Part shown: one piece after another, positions 29,801 to 37,479 of the stretch
Numbering within the stretch: the stretch's first letter is position 1
Layout: every line of letters starts with the position of its first letter
Origin: an uncultured Methanobrevibacter sp.
GTDB taxonomy: Archaea; Methanobacteriota; Methanobacteria; Methanobacteriales; Methanobacteriaceae
Reading direction: 5' to 3'
DNA: 64,000 nucleotides
Assembly (NCBI GenBank): GCA_900314635.1
Contig: OMVY01000008.1
Coordinates: forward strand, 62,001-126,000
The notes under the pieces: model-generated
Told to the model about the DNA's origin: nothing
The model's input: the letters and a program-made list of their open reading frames with translations, nothing else
The model's database searches: none
Made by a program: the position numbers and the translations under genes

Positions 29801-30014
29801 CGCATACCCTGTTTCTTTTGAAGAGATCGAAAAAGACTTGCCTGATAAACTAGCACTTGATAGCAATTCTTCTTTAAATGGTTCTGTAGAATCAAATCAA
29901 TCTTCTGAAGATAAACAAAGAAATAATGACATGTTTATTAAGTTTGCGGAATTTTATAAGGAAGGTCTTTTAACTAAAGAAGAATTTGAAAAGAAGAAAA
30001 AAGAATTATTATGA
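26886..30014 (+). CDS. Triple-repeat protein with C-terminal SHOCT domain
   Basis: I do not recognise the family of this 1042-residue acidic protein. It contains three related units. Each has a helix with the core FQVNILLIIQ (about 131), VQLNSLLLLK (about 463) or FQLNILLLIL (about 663), and each is followed some 60-80 residues later by a SAP-like segment (KTLAKILYGE, KDLAIFLNDN, KELAKYIQAD). Residues 780-900 are low-complexity Asp/Ser/Val repeats. The last 30 residues (FAEFYKEGLLTKEEFEKKKK plus ELL) are a SHOCT domain, a short C-terminal helix pair thought to mediate oligomerisation or nucleic acid binding. AAAGGAGATAAACT precedes the ATG. The helicase gene follows after 20 bases, surely one operon. 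Confidence 0.75.
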   Translation: MSWDNPRFIKTPPGYNSAMSEDTEKTQSDSVEDSESKEIFDYDAYISKHPDFKNLFEDCFKSSGLPEEKRDFVKNELIKNLEEKQDFTENEFKFTVENVIDDFASEYELNQQFTDYSLILNTLIELNKLDSFQVNILLIIQNYIPTIKRSRNIKYLTEMIYGECSENLEILFDYDSCIEKIDSKLSKANSKTLAKILYGELKTNTRPDVMKTEIKNRLKSMTHSSYFLDDEIDLEEFSKERFESLFEEISDELNERIAKEIDFEALEQKYGYWNNDLKKEDNSSTCDSPESPNEPKESSDIDNDVPKDNSNESIELNDLGLEDIGNDEIKLDLELLKDENIKNNLKVVYNHLGFPDFNENITSKLKHMDLKYGSAYRIMNMLANQIANGDFVEDEFYQEFYKLLYCETLNKKEIQIKEEKFTYHALKSKTDLSFDSSFYPNDFLDEDILYDIEYNLKSLKNFSHVQLNSLLLLKDKKPLLRRVDQIKCIFALSEIKSLHFLIQRISKNKSLDIKLLKENLKDLTPKDLAIFLNDNEETNKDNLYEKAVKAIEIDNNAKSEDPISAELDNKSRYGDDIDYNWLAIDIYDLVIKQGYIGKIKDYFKLYYKLRGNNDFEKIENEFFFDEEVHEEILNELIARYSKANINLTRIKYYLIKLSKLSIFQLNILLLILDKKITSNKEDQIKELFKSIDLDDLDNYIYIIENISLFELDLLRSKFAKYDKKELAKYIQADNIDDYTHEELLDKFLETIQKQLNSEVDVDSENKKMDFGVLSDDLYKLKIDELNESEMFVEPSVEEDDASVSDDASIDMADNYSDGEDDAVGEVDSSVDEDLSSDVAAEVEVEDSAISDDVSDVVEVVDSAISDDVSDVANVVVGGDSSVDDVKIDIEDEESIKPTSEDKSIENASDVPSEVENSIENPFENIGIDELFNYNDDFNKEIEIIKSIFADYNGQDNYKEWVKLKLNEINEFLAYPVSFEEIEKDLPDKLALDSNSSLNGSVESNQSSEDKQRNNDMFIKFAEFYKEGLLTKEEFEKKKKELL
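29412..29498 (+). repeat. 45-base tandem repeat inside the SHOCT-repeat gene
   Basis: Two copies of a 42-base unit, at 29412-29453 and 29457-29498, differ at one base and are spaced 45 bases apart, so the reading frame is kept. They encode the acidic stretch EDSAISDDVSDV and VDSAISDDVSDV. The near identity suggests recent slippage or unequal exchange in a flexible linker. Confidence 0.85.
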
Positions 30015-30034
30015 TTAATTAAGTTTGTGGTATT

Positions 30035-33000
30035 ATGTCAACTCAGATTGTGGATTCAAATTTTTCATTTTTAGTTAGTGAATATCCTGAGATATATGAC
30101 GATTGCGAGGAAATGGATTTATCACTTATTGATGGAAAATACAGGCATACTTTTTTACATGCAGGATTTGCAGTAGAAAAAGCATTTAAAAAGTTTTATA
30201 AAAGGAAATATACATTTAAGATGACTTTAGGAGGTCTGTTTTTTAATTATGAATCTAAAGAGAGGTTATATAGTAAATTGGAAAGCATAGATTTGAAAGA
30301 TTATGTGGAATATACTTTAATTTATAAGCATAGTAAGGCAAAACATGGAGGCATAGAGTTTAATAATAAATTTGATGCTGAAGAACTTGCTAAGAATACC
30401 CATAAGATTATTAATTGTTTGCTTTATCCTGAAATAAATTTAGAGTATATATTGCCTAATGATGATGAAGAATGGGTTTTAAAACAGAGAAGCCCTGTCA
30501 AAATTGTCGAAAATCCAGTATCCCGTAAAGATCTTGAGAATTTTTTCAACCAAAAGCTTAAAGAAAATGAAATCACAAGAAATAATGAAATTGCTGAATT
30601 GAAAAAAGAACTAACTTCAGTAATTTCTGATAACAAATCCAAAGTTTCCGAGATGGTTTATGAGAAAATACAAAATTTATACCTTTTGATTATCGATTTG
30701 GAGAATAATTCCTTAAATGATATTCGAGTGGAACAAACCATATTGAAATTAATAAAAGAAAATCATATAAAACTTCCAAAAAGTTTGAAGGATAAATATA
30801 AAGAATTAAAAAGCAAGGTAAGTCGTTATGAAGAAGAAAATGAAATTCGGGATAAGAATATCAGAATTCTCATTGATGAGACTTTGGCAGAAATTAAGGA
30901 ATATTCCGATGAAATCCCTAATGAAATGAAGGAACATTTAAACCTTATTATTGACAAATTTGCAGAATTTGAAAAATTTCAGCAGTCTTATGAAGACTCC
31001 TTGCAGGAAATGGTTGAAAAAACTGTAAATGAACTTAAAAAAGAAAATAAAAACAAGTTGACTTTAAGTGTTCAACGAGAAATTAATGATTTAAACAGAG
31101 GTTTTGGAAATCAATGGGAGTATAGTGACTATTCAAAAATAAATCCCAAAGCCGAGGAATATTTCCCTTATGCTAAAGCAAGAGAAGGTCAGCTTGAGAC
31201 AGTTTCTGAAATATTGGAAGCTATCGAAAAAGGATATAAATACATTATCCTTGAAGCGGGAACAGGAACTGGAAAATCAGCAATAGCTGCAACTCTTGCA
31301 CACATGTCTAAAGATTCATATATTATCACAAGGACAAAGCAATTGCAGAATCAATATTATGATAACTTTAGAAATCTGGGCTTTGAACTTATCAAGGGTA
31401 AAAACAATTATCAATGTAAAAAGTATTTGGAAGAAAATGTTTGGGAAAACTGTGAAATGGGGCGTTGTGTGGTTGAGAATTTCGACTGCGAATACAAACT
31501 AAGTCTCAACGATCTGGACAACTGCATAAGGAATAAGGATTCCTGTTGTCAATATAGATATAATAAAGCAAAAGCTTTAAAATCCAATGTAGTTATAACA
31601 AATTATTCCTATGCGTTCACGGAATTTACTTTTAATGATGACTTTACTGACAGGGAACTGATTATTTTTGACGAGGCCCATAACATCGAAAATCAGATAA
31701 TGCATTTTCTTGATTTGCGTCTTCCAAAGAATGATATTGATGAAGTGAATTTTTCATTTTCTATTGAAGATGCAAAATCATTGGCAAAGAAGGGTTATGA
31801 GGATTGGTTGAAATTTTTAGATGAAGTGGTTACTAAATATACTTTGCAAATATCTAATTTAAGAAGTGATATTAATAATATTAAAACTCAATTAAAAAAC
31901 TTTGAAGATGAAGAATCACTAAGTGAAGAAGATACTCATGAAAAAGATAAATTAAAACAGAAAGAAAAAGACCTGGGTAAAAAAGTAGAGTCTTTTTCTC
32001 AAAAAAGCAGAGTATTTAGAAGAGTTAAAAATTTAATTAGGTTGAATCCTTTAAACTGGGTATGCAATTTCAACAAAAAGGAAATAAAGGGGACTTATGA
32101 GATTTCATTCTGTCCGATAAAAATTGACAAATATGCAGATTTATTTTTCCAACATGGAGAAATATGCATTTTCATGAGTGCTACTATTCTTGATTATAAG
32201 AATTATGCAAAATGGCTGGGCATCAATGAGGATGAAATCTATGCTATTAGAAGGGAATCTCCATTTGATACCCATCGAAATCCTATTAAAACATATGAAA
32301 ATATCAGTTTAAATTATGATAATCGTGAAAAGAATGCTCCAAAAACCATTCCAATCATTGAAGATATATTAAAGAAGCATGAAAATGAAAAAGGTATTAT
32401 CCATACAGTAAATAATTATTTCAGAGACTATCTAAGTGACAATCTGGATTCTGATAGGATAATATCCCATAATTCTTATAATAGGGAAAGAAAATTAAAA
32501 GAGTTTGAAGAAAGTGATGAGCCTTTAGTTTTCATCAGCCCGTCTATGGATGAGGGAGTGGATCTTCCTGGCGATAAATGCAGATTCCAAATCATATATA
32601 AAATACCATATCCGTATTTAGAAAAACAAGTAAATATAAGAAAAAATATCGATATGGGATGGTATCATTACAACACTATAGTCAGATTGCTTCAAACATA
32701 TGGTAGGGGCATGAGATATCAAGATGATTATTGCCAAACTTACTTTATAGATGATACTTCAAATCTGTTCTACTGGGATAATATGCTTTACAACCTTATT
32801 CCAGATTTCTTTAAAAATGCTATTGATATAGACCAAAAAGAAGTGATTGATGTTTCACAAACTTCCTCATCTGATGAATCTATGCTTCCTATTTCCAGGG
32901 ACCCCGTGGTTCCTAATCCTGGTTTCTTTGATTCTGATGATTCGTTAGTTGATGGTGGAACTAATGTCTTCAATCTTGAAAACCATTCTGATGCTTTAGA

Positions 33001-33214
33001 TTTATATGAATATTTTTCCAATTCCAACATGCCAAAGAACATAACATACTATAAAAAACTGGCAATGATGTTTAGGAATTTTGGAGATTATGAAAATGAA
33101 CTGAATATTATTAAGGATTATTTCAATGATACTGATGTTGTAAATGAGCATGCTAATATGTGGTTTGTTAAAAGGTTAGTAACTCTTAATGAATTATATA
33201 ATATTCCAATTTAA
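30035..33214 (+). CDS. XPD/DinG-type helicase with extra N-terminal domain
   Basis: The 1059-residue protein is an SF2 helicase of the Rad3/XPD/DinG group. Residues 1-140 (NFSFLVSEYPEIYDDCEEMD, then FLHAGFAVEKAFKKFYKR and YKHSKAKHGG) resemble the DUF4145/HEPN-like head of some type I restriction and helicase proteins; this is tentative. Coiled coil fills 160-365. The helicase core has Walker A EAGTGTGKSAIAATL near 407, TKQLQNQYYDNF, a cluster of cysteines between 450 and 515 fitting a 4Fe-4S domain, IIFDEAHNIENQ near 545, MSATILDYKNYAKW, and motif VI YGRGMRYQDDY. The end has a TPR-like unit (YYKKLAMMFRNFGDYENELN). It is co-transcribed with the SHOCT-repeat gene 20 bases upstream. Confidence 0.82.
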   Translation: MSTQIVDSNFSFLVSEYPEIYDDCEEMDLSLIDGKYRHTFLHAGFAVEKAFKKFYKRKYTFKMTLGGLFFNYESKERLYSKLESIDLKDYVEYTLIYKHSKAKHGGIEFNNKFDAEELAKNTHKIINCLLYPEINLEYILPNDDEEWVLKQRSPVKIVENPVSRKDLENFFNQKLKENEITRNNEIAELKKELTSVISDNKSKVSEMVYEKIQNLYLLIIDLENNSLNDIRVEQTILKLIKENHIKLPKSLKDKYKELKSKVSRYEEENEIRDKNIRILIDETLAEIKEYSDEIPNEMKEHLNLIIDKFAEFEKFQQSYEDSLQEMVEKTVNELKKENKNKLTLSVQREINDLNRGFGNQWEYSDYSKINPKAEEYFPYAKAREGQLETVSEILEAIEKGYKYIILEAGTGTGKSAIAATLAHMSKDSYIITRTKQLQNQYYDNFRNLGFELIKGKNNYQCKKYLEENVWENCEMGRCVVENFDCEYKLSLNDLDNCIRNKDSCCQYRYNKAKALKSNVVITNYSYAFTEFTFNDDFTDRELIIFDEAHNIENQIMHFLDLRLPKNDIDEVNFSFSIEDAKSLAKKGYEDWLKFLDEVVTKYTLQISNLRSDINNIKTQLKNFEDEESLSEEDTHEKDKLKQKEKDLGKKVESFSQKSRVFRRVKNLIRLNPLNWVCNFNKKEIKGTYEISFCPIKIDKYADLFFQHGEICIFMSATILDYKNYAKWLGINEDEIYAIRRESPFDTHRNPIKTYENISLNYDNREKNAPKTIPIIEDILKKHENEKGIIHTVNNYFRDYLSDNLDSDRIISHNSYNRERKLKEFEESDEPLVFISPSMDEGVDLPGDKCRFQIIYKIPYPYLEKQVNIRKNIDMGWYHYNTIVRLLQTYGRGMRYQDDYCQTYFIDDTSNLFYWDNMLYNLIPDFFKNAIDIDQKEVIDVSQTSSSDESMLPISRDPVVPNPGFFDSDDSLVDGGTNVFNLENHSDALDLYEYFSNSNMPKNITYYKKLAMMFRNFGDYENELNIIKDYFNDTDVVNEHANMWFVKRLVTLNELYNIPI

Positions 33215-33281
33215 TTTGATGAGTTTAATTAATAACTATTTTTCATCATAAATAGCATTTAATTTATGGAAGGGGAATAAA

Positions 33282-34949
33282 TTGAATAGTGAAGAGAAAA
33301 GTTCAAGTCTCAACTGGATGTTCTATTGGTCATTGCCTGGGTACAAGCCGAGGGTTGCCCAGCAGAAGATACTCAATCGAATAATATGGGCTATCGAAAA
33401 CGGATATAAAAACATAATCCTGGAGGCTGGAACAGGAATAGGAAAGTCTGCAATAGCTGTCACACTTGCAAACATGTACAAGGATTCTTTTATTTTGACC
33501 ATGACAAAACAGCTTCAAAACCAGTACAGGAATGATTTTCCAAGCCTTGTTGAAATCAAGGGAAGCGGAAACTACAAATGCAGGATAAAGGGAAACTGCG
33601 ACTTCTGCATAAAAAAGGAACTGGAAGAAAAAAGATGTCCCGACTGCCTCTTCATTGATGCTTTCAACAGGGCTAAAAAGGCTGACAATGTCATAACAAA
33701 TTATGACTTCTTCTATCTTGGCATTGTTCCAAATCTTGATGGAAGAAAGCTTCTCATTCTAGACGAGGCCCATAATCTCGAGCGGAAGATGCTGCATCTC
33801 TCATCCTTTGCGCTGGATAGGGAGAGGATAATGATAAAATATGGAATCGACATCTTCGATTGCGTCATCAATGGGGATAAGACAGTATCCAAATTGAAGC
33901 GCGACACAAGCTACTGGGTTGACTTGTGCCAAAGGCTTTCTGAAAACTGCAAGGAAAAGATTCTGCAGATGGACATCTCCAGTGACACTCAAAGCTCTCT
34001 TGATGATTTCATGAACAATCCTGAAATCTTCGAGGAAAGGCAGGAGCTTAAAGAGGACATCGATTACTACAACAAGATTGCAAGAAGGCTTTCAAGCCAT
34101 GAACTCATCATCGATTTGCCTAAATACAGCGACATCAAAAAGGATGAGCTCTACAACAATGGACTTCAGGCTGAATTCAAGCCATATTCTGTTACAGATG
34201 AAACTGCAAAGCTCCTGAACATGGCTGAAATATGCATATTCCTGACTGGAACACTGGGAGACAAGAAGAAGTTCTGTCAGTGGAACAACATAAACCCTGA
34301 TGAAACATATCACATCTATCAGAAAAGCCCTTTCGAACTTGAAAACAGGCCTATAGTACTGGATTTTGCAGGAAGATTAAGCGGAGACAACAAGGGCAGG
34401 CCTAATTGGAGAAGCAGAAAGGCCATAGATAAAATCAAGGAAATACTTGACGCCCACAGCAATGAAAAGGGAGTCATCCACACCTCAAGCACAGAACAGG
34501 CCTATTGGATATGTGAAAATCTAAAGGATTATGATTTGATAGTGGTTGAAGGGGATGAGAGAAACAGAATTATCAATGATTTCACCCAGTCAGACAGAAA
34601 ATCCGTTCTCATAGGTGCCTCATTGAAGGATGGAGTGGATTTCAAAGGTGACATATGCAGATTCCAGATAATGTTTAAAATGCCTTATCCACAATTGAAC
34701 GAGCTAGTGCAATACAGGAAGAGGCAGGACAGGTCATGGTATTTCTACCAGGCTGTGATGGCTCTAATGCAGGCTTATGGAAGGGGAATACGGGATATGG
34801 ATGATTATTGTACAATGTATATAATTGATTCCTCATTCAAAAGGCTTTTTGATTACAATCGAAAGTTCTTCAACAAGTATTTTGAAGAAGCCGTATTGGC
34901 AGCTAGAAAAGAGATGAAGGCTAGAAATAGGAAGAAATCCAATGATTGA
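33282..34949 (+). CDS. XPD/DinG-type DNA helicase
   Basis: This 555-residue SF2 helicase is a close paralog of the helicase domain just upstream, without the N-terminal and C-terminal additions. Motifs: Walker A EAGTGIGKSAIAVTLANM near 50, TKQLQNQYRNDF, a cysteine set (CRIKGNCDFC, then RCPDC) for a 4Fe-4S cluster, LLILDEAHNLER near 158, FLTGTLGDKKKFCQW, and motif VI YGRGIRDMDDYC. The start is a TTG at 33282, well spaced behind GGAAGGGGAATAAA. Its base composition is closer to that of the housekeeping genes than its neighbour's, so it may be the older resident from which the decayed copy at 26540 arose. Confidence 0.87.
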   Translation: MNSEEKSSSLNWMFYWSLPGYKPRVAQQKILNRIIWAIENGYKNIILEAGTGIGKSAIAVTLANMYKDSFILTMTKQLQNQYRNDFPSLVEIKGSGNYKCRIKGNCDFCIKKELEEKRCPDCLFIDAFNRAKKADNVITNYDFFYLGIVPNLDGRKLLILDEAHNLERKMLHLSSFALDRERIMIKYGIDIFDCVINGDKTVSKLKRDTSYWVDLCQRLSENCKEKILQMDISSDTQSSLDDFMNNPEIFEERQELKEDIDYYNKIARRLSSHELIIDLPKYSDIKKDELYNNGLQAEFKPYSVTDETAKLLNMAEICIFLTGTLGDKKKFCQWNNINPDETYHIYQKSPFELENRPIVLDFAGRLSGDNKGRPNWRSRKAIDKIKEILDAHSNEKGVIHTSSTEQAYWICENLKDYDLIVVEGDERNRIINDFTQSDRKSVLIGASLKDGVDFKGDICRFQIMFKMPYPQLNELVQYRKRQDRSWYFYQAVMALMQAYGRGIRDMDDYCTMYIIDSSFKRLFDYNRKFFNKYFEEAVLAARKEMKARNRKKSND

Positions 34950-35028
34950 TTATGATAATAAATTTTTTGCTTTAAGCGAATTTGTTTTGCTTAATGAAAA
35001 ACATGTAATCTCTTATCATAAAAAATTT

Positions 35029-35036
35029 TATATGTT
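35029..35036 (+). promoter_or_regulatory. TATA box of the small secreted protein gene
   Basis: TTTATATG lies 48 bases before the GTG start at 35077. RNA would begin near 35055-35060, leaving a short leader that includes the strong ribosome site AAGGAGGTG at 35062-35070. The short inverted repeat TTAAGC...GCTTAA just upstream (about 34973-34995) may end the preceding helicase transcript. Confidence 0.45.
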
Positions 35037-35076
35037 AACATAAACATAATAGTTTTAACTATAAGGAGGTGATAAT

Positions 35077-35415
35077 GTGGATAAAAGGAAAATTGCTGTG
35101 GTGGCTCTGCTTGTTGTGTTTGTTGTTGGAATGAGCCTGTCTACTGTAAGCGCATCTAAAACAGTCAAGATCGGTAAATACAAATGCAAATTATCCAAGA
35201 AGGATATTAAAAAAATCAAAAAGGGCAAACAGGTCACAAAAAGCTCAGGCAAATACATCAAATACAGGGATTATTCAACTCATAAGATTAAAAAAGCCAA
35301 AGTTAAAATTTCTGTCAGTAAACGCTCCAACGATGGGGGAACTGTAAAAGGCAAATATTATGTAGAATCATGGTCTTCCCAAGGCCCTATTAAATACAAA
35401 TGGATCAGATTATAA
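35077..35415 (+). CDS. Small secreted basic protein
   Basis: The 112-residue protein starts MDKRKIAVVALLVVFVVG followed by MSLSTVSA, a clear signal peptide with a likely cut after VSA. The mature part is very rich in Lys (KIGKYKCKLSKKDIKKIKKG) and has one Cys, ending in YVESWSSQGPIKYKWIRL. Similar short lysine-rich secreted proteins are common in Methanobrevibacter; no function is known. The start is GTG behind the strong site AAGGAGGTGATAAT. It stands alone, with its own TATA box at 35029. Confidence 0.75.
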   Translation: MDKRKIAVVALLVVFVVGMSLSTVSASKTVKIGKYKCKLSKKDIKKIKKGKQVTKSSGKYIKYRDYSTHKIKKAKVKISVSKRSNDGGTVKGKYYVESWSSQGPIKYKWIRL

Positions 35416-35611
35416 TCTATTATTTCTTTTTTAGGTTTTCGTCGAAATTTAAAATTCTTATAAGTTTTTAATTTTAATTTAATTAGGATATTCGGCAGAT
35501 AACCTTTTAATCTTCTTTTTTTAAATTTGAGTATTATTTTTAAGAGACGGGAAACTCACGCTTTTTATTATACAGACAAGTAAACTAATTTTATTTAATT
35601 TTTTCAATCCT

Positions 35612-35653
35612 TTGGAATATTTTTAGTAAAATTTATATGTGAAAATATTCCAA
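35612..35653 (+). promoter_or_regulatory. 12-bp inverted repeat around the Xre gene promoter
   Basis: TTGGAATATTTT at 35612-35623 is repeated perfectly in inverse at 35642-35653 (AAAATATTCCAA). The 18-base gap holds a TATA box, TTTATATG, at 35631-35638, so the right arm falls between TATA box and start of RNA. A second, weaker inverted pair (CCAATATAGTAT and ATACTGG) follows at 35650-35675. The layout is what an autoregulating dimeric repressor would bind, and the Xre regulator starts at 35687. Confidence 0.65.
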
Positions 35654-35686
35654 TATAGTATCATATCAATACTGGAGTTTAAAATT

Positions 35687-36016
35687 ATGACTGAAACTGT
35701 TGGTGAAAGATTAAAAAGAATAAGATTAGAACATAATTTTACTCAAAAACAAATTGCAGATTATCTTGGATTTAAACAAGGACAAATAGCTAAATTAGAA
35801 AGTAATGAAAGAACATTAAAGAGTGATTCATTAATAAAGCTCTCAAATCTTTACAGATGCTCTCCAGAATATATAATATTAGGTATTGGGGAGTATTCCA
35901 AAACTAATATGGCATTCAGGTCAAAAGAGAAAAACCTGTCCTTGGAGGATATAGCGGAAATGAATAGGATAATTGATAATCTGGAATTCCTGTCTAGGAT
36001 TACAAATGAGCAGTAG
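35687..36016 (+). CDS. Xre-family transcriptional regulator
   Basis: The 109-residue protein has an N-terminal Cro/CI helix-turn-helix: VGERLKRIRLEHNFTQKQIA, then DYLGFKQGQIAKLESNER, residues about 5-45. The C-terminal third is not typical of any domain I know. I use the ATG at 35687, which starts directly before the HTH; an in-frame GTG at 35639 lies inside the inverted repeat and would add 16 unlikely residues. It is followed by ImmA/IrrE and PIN genes, a common set. It probably represses its own promoter through the inverted repeat. Its last codons fall in the first copy of a 45-base tandem repeat. Confidence 0.85.
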   Translation: MTETVGERLKRIRLEHNFTQKQIADYLGFKQGQIAKLESNERTLKSDSLIKLSNLYRCSPEYIILGIGEYSKTNMAFRSKEKNLSLEDIAEMNRIIDNLEFLSRITNEQ

Positions 36017-36100
36017 AATGATAAATCTGGAATTCCTGTCCAGGATTACAAACGAGGAATAGATAATGATATTTCTCTCTAGAGTTAATTGCAGTAGAAG
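35975..36100 (+). repeat. Imperfect 42-45-base tandem repeat between Xre and ImmA/IrrE genes
   Basis: Three copies can be aligned: 35975-36019, 36020-36061 and 36062-36100. The first two are nearly identical, sharing CTGGAATTCCTGT and AGGATTACAAA; the third is decayed (GATAATGATATTTCTCTCT) but ends with the same GCAGTAGAA as the first. A possible fourth remnant follows at 36101-36134. The first copy encodes the end of the Xre protein. The unit lengths are not constant multiples of three, so later copies are not coding. Confidence 0.75.
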
Positions 36101-36144
36101 GATATATTGGGGATTCTTGGGAGTTATTAACTTAAGGAGCAAAC

Positions 36145-36870
36145 ATGAAAGAAGATTATTTTGAAATGAATGAACTGGCTTGTGGATGCAGAAGACAATG
36201 GAAGATTGATGTAAATGATTCCATTGATATATTCTCACTTGCCATAAACAAGATGAAAAACCTGACAATAGTTTTCAAGAAAATGGATGATGATTTAAGC
36301 GGTGCTTGCCTTAAGCTGGATAAGGAAAACATAATATTCGTCAATTCAAAACATAGGAAGGGTAGGCAGGCATTCACAATAGCACACGAATTGTATCATT
36401 TGAAATATGATGAAAACAATTTCAATATCTGTGCGCTTAACAGTGATGATGAGATAGAGAAAAAAGCGGATCTTTTTGCATCATGCCTGATAATGCCACA
36501 TGGAGCTTTGGAAAGCTATAAACTGAACAATGGCATTGAAAAATGGGACCTGGATTCCATCATAGATGCCGAGCAGTATTTCCAGATATCACATCAAGCC
36601 TTGTTATGGAGGCTCAGACACTTTTTAAATGACATCAGCTATGAGGAATACATGTCATATAAGGAAAATGTTATGTATAACGCATCAATCAGAGGCTATG
36701 ACTTAAGCCTGTACACTCCATATTTGAATAAGGAATATCTCACCATTGGAAACTACATTAAATTGACACAGAAGGCATATGAGAATGATTTAATATCATC
36801 TGGAAAAAAAGAGGAATTGTTATTGGACGCCTTCCGAGAGGATATTGTCTATAATCTTGATTCATTTTAA
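36145..36870 (+). CDS. ImmA/IrrE-family zinc metallopeptidase
   Basis: The 241-residue protein has the zinc motif HELYH at residues 81-85 (AFTIAHELYHLKYDE), followed by EKKADLFASCLIMP, which supplies the third ligand (E or D) as in the ImmA/IrrE (DUF955) family. Members cleave an Xre-type repressor when triggered. The start follows AAGGAGCAAAC. It sits between the Xre gene and a PIN gene; in known systems the peptidase removes the regulator and frees expression. The N-terminal 40 residues contain Cys pairs (ACGCRRQ) of unknown use. Confidence 0.85.
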   Translation: MKEDYFEMNELACGCRRQWKIDVNDSIDIFSLAINKMKNLTIVFKKMDDDLSGACLKLDKENIIFVNSKHRKGRQAFTIAHELYHLKYDENNFNICALNSDDEIEKKADLFASCLIMPHGALESYKLNNGIEKWDLDSIIDAEQYFQISHQALLWRLRHFLNDISYEEYMSYKENVMYNASIRGYDLSLYTPYLNKEYLTIGNYIKLTQKAYENDLISSGKKEELLLDAFREDIVYNLDSF

Positions 36871-36882
36871 GCAGGTGATATG

Positions 36883-37410
36883 ATGAAGCCTGTTTTTTAT
36901 GATACCGATTGCTTGAGTTGTTTTATTGTCATAAATGATACATCTGTTTTAGAGAAGTTGTTTGATTGTATTTATGTCCCTTTTGAAGTTTATGATGAAT
37001 TTGACAGACCACATATCCAAGATTATAAAAATAGGATTGATAGGCTGATTGATAAGGGATTTGTTAAAATAGTGACTTTTGACACCCGTGAGGATGATTA
37101 CCTTCTTTACATGAAGCTCTCTTCTGAATATTTCAGCGATAAGCCCATTGGAAAGGGAGAAGCTGCAGCAATAGCGCATGCTAAAAAACATAATGGTATT
37201 GTTGCAAGCAATAACACCCGTGATGTGATGCCTTATGTTGTAAAATATGACCTGGAAAGAATCACAACTGGCGATATATTGGTGATGGCATTAAAAGAGG
37301 GAATCATTACTGAAAATGAAGGAAATCTTATGTGGTCCGGGATGTTAAATAGAAATCGCTGGTTGAATGCTGATAGTTTTACTGCTTATTTAAATAAAAA
37401 AAATAGATAA
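36883..37410 (+). CDS. PIN-domain protein
   Basis: The 175-residue protein has a PIN-like layout: FYDTDCLSCFIV with the first acidic residues, GKGEAAAIAHAKKHN with the central Glu, and GIVASNNTRDVMP where the usual third acidic pair reads Asn-Asn. That substitution could reduce nuclease activity or mark a divergent subfamily (DUF3368-like). PIN domains are RNases, often toxins. The ATG at 36883 is favoured by GGTG at 36874-36877; an ATG at 36880 is also possible. It is the third gene of the Xre-ImmA/IrrE-PIN set, 12 bases after the peptidase. Confidence 0.75.
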   Translation: MKPVFYDTDCLSCFIVINDTSVLEKLFDCIYVPFEVYDEFDRPHIQDYKNRIDRLIDKGFVKIVTFDTREDDYLLYMKLSSEYFSDKPIGKGEAAAIAHAKKHNGIVASNNTRDVMPYVVKYDLERITTGDILVMALKEGIITENEGNLMWSGMLNRNRWLNADSFTAYLNKKNR

Positions 37411-37479
37411 AGAGTGATTATTAAAAAATAATATACTCTGGAAAAATTTGAAAAGATTCAATTAATCAAGCAACATGAT

